Part shown: in pieces, positions 20,014 to 28,865 of the stretch
Layout: each line of letters begins with the position of its first letter
Numbering within the stretch: the stretch's first letter is position 1
Source of the DNA: an uncultured Opitutaceae bacterium
Lineage (GTDB): Bacteria > Verrucomicrobiota > Verrucomicrobiia > Opitutales > Opitutaceae
NCBI GenBank assembly: GCA_903919205.1
Contig: CAIXHE010000063.1
Coordinates: 1 to 64,000 of the forward strand
DNA length: 64,000 nucleotides
Direction of reading: 5' to 3'
Notes under the pieces: model-generated
Databases searched by the model: none
What the model was told of the DNA's origin: nothing
The model's input: the letters and a program-made list of their open reading frames with translations, nothing else
Translations under genes and position numbers: made by a program

Positions 20014-21596
20014 GGCGGGTTCCTCCTCCTTGCGAGCTCGGCCGCCGCCGCGTCCGCGATCGCGGCTGCGTCCGGGTGCCAGGGCTGCATCCTGAGGGCC
20101 TCCCGGGCCTCGGAGAGCGCGGTCTCGTCGTCGCCCACGGTGAAGGCCGCGCGCGCGAGCAGCACATGGTCCTGGACGAAGGTCGAGCGGTCGTCCACGC
20201 CGTCGAAACGGGAGAACGCGACGAACGCCGCCAGGGCGAGACACGAGAGGAGCCAGGCCCTGTGGGCCGCCGTCCAGCCCCTCCAGAACCCCGGGGCCGC
20301 CACCGCGCCTCCCGCGAGCACGGTCAGGAGGGCCGCGAGCGGCAGCCGGAAGCGAGCGCTGACAAAGAAGAGGATCACCGAGGCGGCGCAGGACGCGCCG
20401 GCTGCGGCAAGGGTCCACGCGGCGTCCGGCCGCTCCGCGGCCAGTCGGGCCGCTCCGGCGACTCCGAGCACGAGCACGACCCCCCAGCCGAGGGGGTTCC
20501 ACCGAAGCCAGGGCGAGAGCGCCTTGTGGAAGGCGAAGGTCTTGTTGTTGTACTGCTCCCAGGTGTTCGCCAGAGCGTACGCCTTGCGGGCCATGAGCGC
20601 ACCCCATCGCAGCGGGTGCCCGAGCACCTCGCCCGCAAAGCGAGCTCGCCAATGGGCGTTCATGGCGGGGATCTCCGGAGCCAGCCCGTGGGTCTCCTCG
20701 GCGTACTCGAGAATCGACTCGGCGCGCGCCGGGTTGGCTCGGGCGAGCTCCGGGGGCAGGCTCACCCGCTGGGTGAAGTACCGACCGTTGGCGCCGGGCC
20801 TGTTGGCCGCCCAGAGGTTGTAGGCTCCCTGCCACGGCATGAAGCCCGGCACCCCGCTCACGCGCGCCTGCCACGCGGAGGCGGCCCCGAAGAGGAGCGC
20901 CGCGGGAAGCAGCGCTGCCAGGAGGCAGGCCAGGCGTCGCCAGCCCGCGGGCAGGAATGCGGTGAATGCGGGGGCGAGCGCCCAGCTGAGCAGGTAGTTC
21001 GGGCGCACGAGCGTGGCCCCGGCCCAGAAAAAGCTCGATCCGGCCCAGGGCCCCGGCCTGGCGGCGGCCTCCCGGGCGCGCACCAGCAGGTCGAGCCCCG
21101 CCAGGAAGAGGGCGAGCCCGAGGGTCGCGTCCACCGCCTGGGTGGCGAAGTGGACCATCACCGGGTTGAGCGCGAACAGCAGCCCCGCGGCGAGCGCGGC
21201 ACGGTCCCCGAACCAGCGGCCCGAGAGCCGTGCGACCAGCAGCGTGCACGCGGCGTGCAGGCCGACCCCGAGCAGGAGGGCCGCCGAGAAGATCCCCGCC
21301 GGGGGCACCCCCGACCACTGCAGGCATGCGAGCACGAGCGCGTAGCCCTGGGCCCGGTAGAAGGGCACGGCGGGCAGCGTGCCGCCGGCGATCGCTGCGC
21401 CGAGGTCCAGGTTCTCGCGCTCGTCGAGCACCGGCACCCGGCCGAGGGGCGTGCCGAGGTACCATGCGAGGTGCCCGAGGCCGTAGACCAGCGCCGCCGC
21501 GACGGGAAGGGCGGTCCATAGGCCGCTCTGGAACGAGCCCCCCGGGCGAGGGGCCTTCGTGATGGGGGCGCTGCTTGACACCGGCAGCGATGACAA
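20010..21596 (-). CDS. GT39-like polytopic membrane glycosyltransferase
   Basis: VPVLDERENLDLGAAIAGG acidic loop; ARLSGRWFGDRAALAAGLLFALNPVMVHFATQAVDATLGLALFLAGL. Start uncertain: TTG 21596 or GTG 21581. Confidence 0.7.
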   Translation of the reverse strand: MSSLPVSSSAPITKAPRPGGSFQSGLWTALPVAAALVYGLGHLAWYLGTPLGRVPVLDERENLDLGAAIAGGTLPAVPFYRAQGYALVLACLQWSGVPPAGIFSAALLLGVGLHAACTLLVARLSGRWFGDRAALAAGLLFALNPVMVHFATQAVDATLGLALFLAGLDLLVRAREAAARPGPWAGSSFFWAGATLVRPNYLLSWALAPAFTAFLPAGWRRLACLLAALLPAALLFGAASAWQARVSGVPGFMPWQGAYNLWAANRPGANGRYFTQRVSLPPELARANPARAESILEYAEETHGLAPEIPAMNAHWRARFAGEVLGHPLRWGALMARKAYALANTWEQYNNKTFAFHKALSPWLRWNPLGWGVVLVLGVAGAARLAAERPDAAWTLAAAGASCAASVILFFVSARFRLPLAALLTVLAGGAVAAPGFWRGWTAAHRAWLLSCLALAAFVAFSRFDGVDDRSTFVQDHVLLARAAFTVGDDETALSEAREALRMQPWHPDAAAIADAAAAELARRRNPP

Positions 21597-21683
21597 CGCG
21601 GAGGGCCCCCCCTAGCGAGCCCGTTGTGGCCCCGGCGTCGGCGAGTACTTGACGGTGCGTCCGGGGGCCGGACAGGCTGTGAA

Positions 21684-22370
21684 ATGCCGTCCGTGGAGCA
21701 GCCCGCCGCCAAGAAGAAGATCCCGGTCCTGCCGCTGGTCGGGCTGGTCCTGGTCGGTGGGGTGGTCGTCGTCGTGTTGCTGAGGGGCCTCGACCCCCAT
21801 GCCCTGGCGGCCCTGCCCGGCCGCCTGATGGGCCTGATCCGCAACGCGGGCCCGTGGGCCTTCTTCGCGGGCATCGCGATCCTGCCCGCTTTCGGCGCCC
21901 CGCTCATGGCCTTCACGGTCACCGCCGGCGAGGCGTTCTCGCCGCTGATGACGATGCCCGGGGTGATCGCCGCCGCCATGGCCGCCATCGCCGCCAACCT
22001 GGCGCTCACCTACTGGATGGCGCGCTACGCGCTCCGGCCGCTGCTCGCCGGGATCGCCCAGCGCTACGGATACGCCGTGCCGCGGGTGGACCCGGGCAAC
22101 GCCCTCTCCGTCGCGCTCGTCGTCCGGCTGACCCCGGGCCCCCCCTTCTTCATGCAGTCGTACATCCTCGGCCTGGCCGAGGTGCCCTTCAGGCTGTACA
22201 TGATCGTCTCCTGGCTGTGCATCCTGCCCTGGTCGGTCGGGGCGATCGTCCTCGGCAAGGGCATCTTCAAGGGCGACTTCAAGATGGTGGGCATCGGCGT
22301 CGGCGTCCTCACCCTGGCCACCGTGTTCATCCACTGGATACGCAATCGCTATGCCTCCCGACCGAAGTGA
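21684..22370 (+). CDS. TVP38/TMEM64-family membrane protein
   Basis: AFFAGIAILPAFGAPLMAFTVTAGEAFSP...VALVVRLTPGPPFFMQSYILGLAEVPFRLYMIVSWL, typical SNARE-associated/DedA-like pattern. Confidence 0.75.
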   Translation: MPSVEQPAAKKKIPVLPLVGLVLVGGVVVVVLLRGLDPHALAALPGRLMGLIRNAGPWAFFAGIAILPAFGAPLMAFTVTAGEAFSPLMTMPGVIAAAMAAIAANLALTYWMARYALRPLLAGIAQRYGYAVPRVDPGNALSVALVVRLTPGPPFFMQSYILGLAEVPFRLYMIVSWLCILPWSVGAIVLGKGIFKGDFKMVGIGVGVLTLATVFIHWIRNRYASRPK

Positions 22371-23643
22371 CGCGGGGGCGCCCGCAGGTTCGCGGCCGCT
22401 GACGGTGACCGAGTTCACCCGCAGGGTGAAGGCGCTCCTTGAGGGAGCGATCGAGCCCTGCTGGGTGAAGGGCGAGGTCTCCAACATGAGGGTTCAGGCG
22501 AGCGGCCACGTGTACTTCTCGCTGAAGGACGCGGGCGCCCAGCTGCCGGCGGTGATGTTCAGGTCGCAGGCGCTTCGCCAGAGCGTGCGCCTGCGCGACG
22601 GGCTCCAGGTGGTGGCCTTCGGGGAGATCGGCGTCTACGAGCCGCAGGGCAAGTACCAGCTGGTCGTGCGCACGCTGGTGGACGACGGCATGGGGGCCCT
22701 GCAGCGGCAGTTCGAGGCCCTGAAGAAGCGCCTCTCGGACGAGGGCCTCTTCGATCCCGGACGAAAGAGACCGATCCCCCAGATGCCCTCCACGGTCGGC
22801 TTCGTCACGTCGCCCCCGGGCGCCGCGGTGCAGGACTTCATGCGCATCCTGATCCGAAGGGGGTGGAGGGGACGGGTGGTGGTCCTCCCCTCGAAGGTCC
22901 AGGGGGAGGGCGCGGCCGAGGAGATGGCTGCGATGCTCGGGCTCGCGGGCGGGCTCGGCATCTTCGATCTGGTCGTGGTGGGGCGCGGAGGCGGCAGCAT
23001 CGAGGACCTCTGGGCCTTCAACGAGGAGGTGCTCGTGCGCGCGGTGGCCGCGTGCCCGGTTCCCACGATCTCCGCGGTGGGCCACGAGATCGACTTCACG
23101 CTCTGCGACTTCGCGGCGGACCGACGCGCCGAGACCCCGAGCGCGGCGGCCGAGCTGATCTCGAGCGAGTTCGTGCGCTCGGCCGAGCGCGCGGCCGCGG
23201 CGGGGCAGTCCCTCGCCTCGATCGTGGCCGAGGGGGTGGGCCGCGCGCGCGAGCGCACCGCGCACGCCCGATCCCGCCTCCGCCTGCTCTCGCCGGCCTC
23301 GCTCGTCGAGCGGGGCTACCTGCAGCTGGACGACGCCTCGAACCGCCTGGGGGCGGCGCTCAGGGCCTCCGTCCAGGCGCGGCGCCAGGGCCTGGCGGCC
23401 GCGGCCTCGGGCCTGGAGCGCGCCTCGCCGCAGACCCGCGTTCAGATCGAATCGCACAGGCTACTCTCTCTCTGGAAGCGCCTTCAGGGCGCAAGCCCGG
23501 CCTCGGTGCTCAACCGGGGCTTCGCGATCATCCGCGACGCGGAGGGAAAACCGGTCATCCGCCGCGCGGCCATACGCGACGGGGACCGCCTGGAGGCGGA
23601 ATTCGCGGACGGACGGGTCAGGATTCGCTCGGAAGGGGATTGA
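22351..23643 (+). CDS. xseA: Exodeoxyribonuclease VII large subunit
   Basis: LTVTEFTRRVKALLEG..CWVKGEVSNMRVQASGHVYFSLKD..., VVGRGGGSIEDLWAFNEE, PTISAVGHEIDFTLCDFAADRRAETPSAAAEL. Confidence 0.93.
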   Translation: MPPDRSDAGAPAGSRPLTVTEFTRRVKALLEGAIEPCWVKGEVSNMRVQASGHVYFSLKDAGAQLPAVMFRSQALRQSVRLRDGLQVVAFGEIGVYEPQGKYQLVVRTLVDDGMGALQRQFEALKKRLSDEGLFDPGRKRPIPQMPSTVGFVTSPPGAAVQDFMRILIRRGWRGRVVVLPSKVQGEGAAEEMAAMLGLAGGLGIFDLVVVGRGGGSIEDLWAFNEEVLVRAVAACPVPTISAVGHEIDFTLCDFAADRRAETPSAAAELISSEFVRSAERAAAAGQSLASIVAEGVGRARERTAHARSRLRLLSPASLVERGYLQLDDASNRLGAALRASVQARRQGLAAAASGLERASPQTRVQIESHRLLSLWKRLQGASPASVLNRGFAIIRDAEGKPVIRRAAIRDGDRLEAEFADGRVRIRSEGD

Positions 23644-23677
23644 GTTTTGGGGCATTGCGGGAGAGGATTGGTTCTTC

Positions 23678-24289
23678 ATGCCCTCGCGCGCGTCCCTCCC
23701 AGGCCTCCTTCTAGCCACGCTGCTTCTGGCGGCCTGCGGCGAGGAGAAGGTCTCGGTCTACAGCGTGCCCAAGGAAAAGGATCCGGAGCTCCCGATGGCG
23801 GCGTCCGCCGACGCCGGGGCCGCGGCTTCGGCCCCGGCAGGGGCCTCCATGGCAAACACTTCCGTTCCGACCGCGACGGGCTCCGATCTGGCATGGCAGG
23901 CTCCCGCATCGTGGGCCCCGAAGGCGGCCTCGGCCATGCGCAAGGGCAGCTTTGCGGTCACCGCGGCCGGGGCCGAGGCGGACCTCTCGATCACGGCCTT
24001 CCCGGGGGACGTCGGAGGGGAGCTCGCGAACGTCAACCGCTGGCGCGGCCAGGTGGGCATGCCCAACCTCGCCCCGGCCGACCTCGAGGCCTCGGTTACC
24101 CGGTTCTCTTCCAACGGCCTCGCGTTCACGGTGGTCCAGCTGGATGCCGCCGGAGGCAAGAGCATCCTTGGGGCGATCGTCCCCTATGCGGGATCGACCT
24201 GGTTCTTCAAGTTGAGCGGCCCCGCGGCGACGGTGAAGGCGGCCGAGGCCGACTTCACCGCGTTCCTGCACACGGTGAGGGCCCCCTGA
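23678..24289 (+). CDS. Putative lipoprotein upstream of resB/ccsA
   Basis: Signal peptide and lipobox LLATLLLAACGEEKVSVYSVPKEKDPELP; 1-bp gap to resB. Confidence 0.65.
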   Translation: MPSRASLPGLLLATLLLAACGEEKVSVYSVPKEKDPELPMAASADAGAAASAPAGASMANTSVPTATGSDLAWQAPASWAPKAASAMRKGSFAVTAAGAEADLSITAFPGDVGGELANVNRWRGQVGMPNLAPADLEASVTRFSSNGLAFTVVQLDAAGGKSILGAIVPYAGSTWFFKLSGPAATVKAAEADFTAFLHTVRAP

Positions 24290-24290
24290 C

Positions 24291-25439
24291 ATGAACGTGC
24301 GCATCCGCGAACTCCGCGACTTCTTCGTCTCACTCAAGCTGACCGTGGCGCTGCTCGCGCTCTCGATCGTGCTCGTGTTCTGGGCCACCCTGGACCAGGT
24401 GCACCTGGGCGTGTGGGCGGTGCAGCAGAAGTTCTTCCATGCGTTCTTCGTGTGGACGAAGGCCGGGGGCCTGCTCCTGCCCGTGTTCCCGGGAGGCTAC
24501 CTGATCGGCGGCCTCTTGCTCGTCAACCTGGTCTCGGCGCACGTCTACCGATTCCACCTGGGATGGAGGAAGTCCGGGATCTGGATCACGCACGCGGGCC
24601 TGATCCTTCTGCTGGTCGGCGAGCTCGTCTCGGGCCTCGTCCAGAAGGACTTCCAGATGCAGCTCGAGGAGAACGAGACCCGCAACTACTCGGAGAGCCT
24701 GAGGCTGAACGAGCTTGCCATCGTGGACACGACGGACCCGAAGACCGACCGCGTGGTGGCGATCCCCGAATCGCTGCTTGCACGCGGCGTCGTGGTGCAG
24801 AACCCGGCCCTGCCCTTCCGCGTGGTGCCCAAGGGCTACTACGCGAACTCGATGGTAGGCCTCAAGTCCCAGCTGCCATCCGCCCCGCCCTCGCCGGCGA
24901 CGCAGGGCATGGGCGCCATGGTGGCGGCCGTGCCCATGGAGGTGAGCTACCAGGAGGACGCCCGCAACAACCCGACGGCGTTCGTCGAGCTGGTGGGGCC
25001 CGACGGCTCGCTCGGCACCTGGATCGTCTCGACGCTCCTCGGCAACCCGCAGCCGTTCACCTACGCGGGGCGCACCTTCAAGATCGTGCTTAGGCCCACG
25101 CGGGCCTACCACCCCTTCTCGCTCACGCTCGAGAAGTTCAGCCACGACATCTACCCCGGCACCGACATCCCCAAGAACTTCTCGAGCAAGGTGAGGATCA
25201 ACACCCCCGAGGGCGGCGAGGGGCGCGACGTGCTGATCTACATGAACAACCCGCTTCGCTACTCGGGGCTCACCTTCTACCAGTCGGGCTTCCAGGGGGA
25301 GCACACGACGATCCTGCAGGTGGTGCACAACCCGAGCTGGCTGGTGCCCTACATCGCCTGCGCCGCCATCTCCCTCGGGCTCTGCATCCAGTTCCTGATC
25401 CACCTGGTGGGCTTCGTTGGGAAAAGGAGCCGCCCATGA
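24291..25439 (+). CDS. ResB/Ccs1-like cytochrome c biogenesis protein
   Basis: LRDFFVSLKLTVALLALSIVLVFWATLDQVHLGVWAVQQKFF, WITHAGLILLLVGEL, YMNNPLRYSGLTFYQSGF. Confidence 0.85.
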   Translation: MNVRIRELRDFFVSLKLTVALLALSIVLVFWATLDQVHLGVWAVQQKFFHAFFVWTKAGGLLLPVFPGGYLIGGLLLVNLVSAHVYRFHLGWRKSGIWITHAGLILLLVGELVSGLVQKDFQMQLEENETRNYSESLRLNELAIVDTTDPKTDRVVAIPESLLARGVVVQNPALPFRVVPKGYYANSMVGLKSQLPSAPPSPATQGMGAMVAAVPMEVSYQEDARNNPTAFVELVGPDGSLGTWIVSTLLGNPQPFTYAGRTFKIVLRPTRAYHPFSLTLEKFSHDIYPGTDIPKNFSSKVRINTPEGGEGRDVLIYMNNPLRYSGLTFYQSGFQGEHTTILQVVHNPSWLVPYIACAAISLGLCIQFLIHLVGFVGKRSRP

Positions 25440-27337
25440 CGCGCCGCACGCCCCTCTACGTGGTGCTGATCGCCGCTGTGTGCGTCTTCTCGGGGCTTTT
25501 CCCCGGCCAGGACCCGACGCCCAGGGAGGTCACAGAGTTCGGGCGCCTGCCGGTCCTCGAGGAGGGCCGGGTGAAGCCGTTCGACAGCGTGGCGCGGAGC
25601 ACGCTCCTCGTCATCCAGGGCCGCCAGCGGGTGTACGCCCCGGACGGAGCCGAGCTGACCCCCGACCAGTGGCTCCTCGACGTCCTCTTCGCGCCCGAGA
25701 AGGCCGACTCCTACCGGACCTTCGTCATCGACAACACCGACGTCCTCGAGCTGATCGGCAAGAACGACGAGAACCTCGCGATCCACTACGAGGGTGCGGC
25801 GAAGCAGGCCATGGCCTCGCTCGGCTTCCTGCCCTCGCGCCAGCGGAGGATGTCCTTCAGCGAGATCGCCCCCTACCTGTCGAAGATCGAGGCCCAGGAG
25901 AAGCTGGCCGAGCCGGTCGAGGCCCAGGCGAGGACGCAGTTCCAGTCGGCGGTGGTCCAGCTGTACGGCAGCCTGTCTCGCTATGTGCGCCTGCGCAGGG
26001 CGATCGAGCCCGAGGGCTCAAACGATTTCCTGGGCGACCTGCTCAAGCTCCAGGAGACCCTGCCCGACGGCATCGAGGCGGTCAGGGCCAAGGAGGCCGG
26101 CAAGCCTCACGACGAGGCAAAGGCGGCCGCGCTGATCGACTTGGGCCAGAGGTTCATGGCGATGGACGAGGGCACCAACCTGCTGGCCGTCCCGCCCGAC
26201 GATGCGGAGGCGGATCCCAACGCCTGGCACAACGTCGGCCACGCCCTCCTGCTCGGCCTCGGACGCGAGGAGGTGAACCCGGTCGCGCTCGCCTACGCCG
26301 GCATGGGCTTCGCCTGGCGCCGGCACCAGCCCGAGCAGTTCTCGCATATCCTGAGCCTCTACCAGGCTAGCCTCGACAAGCGCTTCCCCGCCCAGGTCCG
26401 CAAGGCCCGGGTCGAGTCGCTCTTCAACCAGGTCGAGCCCTTCTACGGGTGCATGCTGGTCTACCTCGCGGCGTTCTTCCTGGCGGCCGTGTCCTGGCTC
26501 AAGTGGCCCGAGCCCGCGCGGCTCTCGGCATGGGGCCTGGTTGCGCTCGCGTGGGTGATCGCCACGGCGGGGATCGCCACGCGCATGTGGCTCGAGGGAC
26601 GGCCCCCGGTCACCAACCTGTACTCCTCGGCGCTCTTCATCGGATGGGGCTCGGTGGCGCTCTGCCTCGTGCTCGAGGCCGTCTACAAGAACGCGATCGG
26701 CAGCGCGGCCGCCGGCATGATCGGCTTCGCCACGCTCTTGATCGCGCACCACCTGGCGCTCGCCGGGGACACTCTCGAGATGATGCGCGCGGTGCTCGAC
26801 TCGAACTTCTGGCTGGGGACCCATGTCGTGGTGGTCACCACCGGCTACGCGTCGACCTTCCTCGCGGGCATGCTCGCCATCCTCTATGTGCTGCGCGGCG
26901 CCTTCACCCGCACCCTCGACCGCGCGACCGCCGACGCGCTGGCGGGCATGGTGTATGGGATCGTGTGCTTCGCCACGCTCTTCAGCTTCGTCGGCACCGT
27001 CCTCGGGGGCATCTGGGCCGACCAGTCCTGGGGCCGCTTCTGGGGCTGGGACCCCAAGGAGAACGGCGCCCTCATCATCGTGATCTGGAACGCCCTCATC
27101 CTCCACGCGCGCTGGGGCGGGATGATCCGTCAGCGCGGCCTCATGTGCCTGGCGATCTTCGGCAACGTCGTGACCAGCTGGAGCTGGTTCGGCACGAACA
27201 TGCTCGGCATAGGCCTCCACAGCTACGGCTTCACCCAGGCCGCCTTCTGGTGGCTGACCGCGTTCATCGCCTCCCAGCTCGCGCTGATCGGCGTGTGCCT
27301 GATGCCCCCCGGGAAGTGGCGCAGTTTCAGGGCCTGA
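25436..27337 (+). CDS. ccsA: Cytochrome c biogenesis protein CcsA/ResC-like with N-terminal extracytoplasmic extension
   Basis: WADQSWGRFWGWDPKENGALIIVIWNALILHARWGG is the haem-handling WWD-type motif; ATGA overlap with the resB-like gene. Confidence 0.9.
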   Translation: MTRRTPLYVVLIAAVCVFSGLFPGQDPTPREVTEFGRLPVLEEGRVKPFDSVARSTLLVIQGRQRVYAPDGAELTPDQWLLDVLFAPEKADSYRTFVIDNTDVLELIGKNDENLAIHYEGAAKQAMASLGFLPSRQRRMSFSEIAPYLSKIEAQEKLAEPVEAQARTQFQSAVVQLYGSLSRYVRLRRAIEPEGSNDFLGDLLKLQETLPDGIEAVRAKEAGKPHDEAKAAALIDLGQRFMAMDEGTNLLAVPPDDAEADPNAWHNVGHALLLGLGREEVNPVALAYAGMGFAWRRHQPEQFSHILSLYQASLDKRFPAQVRKARVESLFNQVEPFYGCMLVYLAAFFLAAVSWLKWPEPARLSAWGLVALAWVIATAGIATRMWLEGRPPVTNLYSSALFIGWGSVALCLVLEAVYKNAIGSAAAGMIGFATLLIAHHLALAGDTLEMMRAVLDSNFWLGTHVVVVTTGYASTFLAGMLAILYVLRGAFTRTLDRATADALAGMVYGIVCFATLFSFVGTVLGGIWADQSWGRFWGWDPKENGALIIVIWNALILHARWGGMIRQRGLMCLAIFGNVVTSWSWFGTNMLGIGLHSYGFTQAAFWWLTAFIASQLALIGVCLMPPGKWRSFRA

Positions 27338-27346
27338 GCGCCAGGA

Positions 27347-27363
27347 GCGCCTTCCAAAGGCGC
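27347..27363. other. GC-rich hairpin between convergent genes (possible bidirectional terminator)
   Basis: GCGCCTT-cca-AAGGCGC: 7-bp perfect stem, 3-nt loop, 10 bp after the ccsA stop; no strong T tract. Confidence 0.35.
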
Positions 27364-27418
27364 CCTTCGAGCGCGGGCATACGCCCCCGACCCGCGTCGC
27401 CCGCTCCCCCTCGGAGGA

Positions 27419-27946
27419 TCAAACCGGCCCTTTTCGGCCCGGCTCCGGCGCCTCCTCCCGGTCGGTCTGGGCGTGGGCGTCCTTGGCATGCCGCCTGAGG
27501 GTCCCCTCCGCCTGCATCTTCTCGAGCGCCTCGACCGAGGGGCTCGTGAACGGCGTGGCCTCCCGCAGGTGGTGGTAGACGTCGATCACGAAGATCCACC
27601 CCGAGTAGGTGTCGTCCTCGACCAGGTCGTTCTTGATCTGCGAGCGGATGTTGCCGGCCACGAACGCGGCCACGAGCAGCGACTTGAGGGACTGCTCCTT
27701 CTCCTGCCCGAGTCCCCATTTCTCGTCGACCCAGGGCAGCTGCACCGGCCCGAAGTCGACCATCACGTCGTCGCTCGCCTGCGCGAAGGCGACGATCGTC
27801 TTTGCTGCCTCGGCCGCCTTCGGCCCGGTCACGTCGGTCTCGAGCACCGAGATGGCCCTCATGACGTCCTTTTTCGAGGGGCCGGCCGCGAAGGCGCAGG
27901 CAGAAACAAACAGGAACAGGATCGCCGTGAATGTTCGCTTCTTCAT
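27419..27946 (-). CDS. Secreted hypothetical protein
   Basis: Signal peptide MKKRTFTAILFLFVSACAFAAG; start at ATG 27946. Confidence 0.6.
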   Translation of the reverse strand: MKKRTFTAILFLFVSACAFAAGPSKKDVMRAISVLETDVTGPKAAEAAKTIVAFAQASDDVMVDFGPVQLPWVDEKWGLGQEKEQSLKSLLVAAFVAGNIRSQIKNDLVEDDTYSGWIFVIDVYHHLREATPFTSPSVEALEKMQAEGTLRRHAKDAHAQTDREEAPEPGRKGPV

Positions 27947-28054
27947 GGGACGGGGTGTATTCAAAAGTCGCCCTGAGCCTCTGCCGAATGGGCCGCCTGC
28001 GCAACTACTTTGGAATTGCCCGGCGCCGCAACCCCCCAGCACAAGACCGACCCC

Positions 28055-28705
28055 ATGCCCCACGACCCCCACGAGACCTTCGACAAGTCAGTCCTGGACC
28101 GGATCGAGCAGAGCCCCGTCGGGGCCTTGCCGAACACACCCGCCTACCAGGACGCCCTCGGCCGCCTGTACGCGAGCCACCAGGTGTACGCCAGCGCCGA
28201 CCACAAGGATGGCCACGTGACGGCGCGCTCGCTGGTCGGCGCACCGCTCTTTGTGGCCTCGAACCTCGGGGAGCTCGTGGCCGGCGCGATCGACCCCGAG
28301 GCGCTCGAGCCGAACTCATCGATCTTCAGCCGCTACGTGGGCTCGCTGCCCGCTGATCGGCGGGCGAGGGCCGAGGCGCACAGGGAACGGGTGGCCGGCC
28401 GGCCGGTGCTGCACCGCCACAAGCTCGCGGCCGACGTCCACGACCTCGTGCACACACTCTTCCTCGTGCCCGGCACGGGGCCCCATCCGGGCCTCCCCGG
28501 CAACTATCTCCACGGCTCGGTGCTTCAGGTGTCCGCAGAACCGGGGCCCGGCTCCTGGGCCGTGCACATCCACGACAACGACGACGGCGACGCGCTCCTG
28601 AGGGCCGACTCGCTGCAGGAGGCCCTCTCGCACCTCCAGGAGGTCCTGGACAGCGCTCCGTTCAACATGAACGAGCTCGGGGCGCTCGGCTTCGAGCCGT
28701 CCTAG
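28055..28705 (+). CDS. Hypothetical soluble protein
   Basis: Coherent protein-like composition (MPHDPHETFDKSVLDRIEQSPVGAL...); convergent with the MFS operon. Confidence 0.6.
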   Translation: MPHDPHETFDKSVLDRIEQSPVGALPNTPAYQDALGRLYASHQVYASADHKDGHVTARSLVGAPLFVASNLGELVAGAIDPEALEPNSSIFSRYVGSLPADRRARAEAHRERVAGRPVLHRHKLAADVHDLVHTLFLVPGTGPHPGLPGNYLHGSVLQVSAEPGPGSWAVHIHDNDDGDALLRADSLQEALSHLQEVLDSAPFNMNELGALGFEPS

Positions 28706-28709
28706 GCCG

Positions 28710-28862
28710 TCACTTGGCGGCGGGCGGGGCGGCCGGCGCGGCGGCGGCTCCCCCGGTGAACAGCGGCAGGGAGTTCTTGATGCTGCGGTAGAGGCCCCAC
28801 GAGAGCGGGATCCCGACCACGATGAAGGCGAGAACGATCGCGAGGGGTGGCGTCTTTTTCAT
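28710..28862 (-). CDS. Small single-TM protein, putative small subunit of the adjacent MFS transporter
   Basis: Not in ORF track. MKKTPPLAIVLAFIVVGIPLSWGLYRSIKNSLPLFTGGAAAAPAAPPAAK*; starts 3 bp after the MFS stop on the same strand. Confidence 0.7.
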   Translation of the reverse strand: MKKTPPLAIVLAFIVVGIPLSWGLYRSIKNSLPLFTGGAAAAPAAPPAAK

Positions 28863-28865
28863 GGT

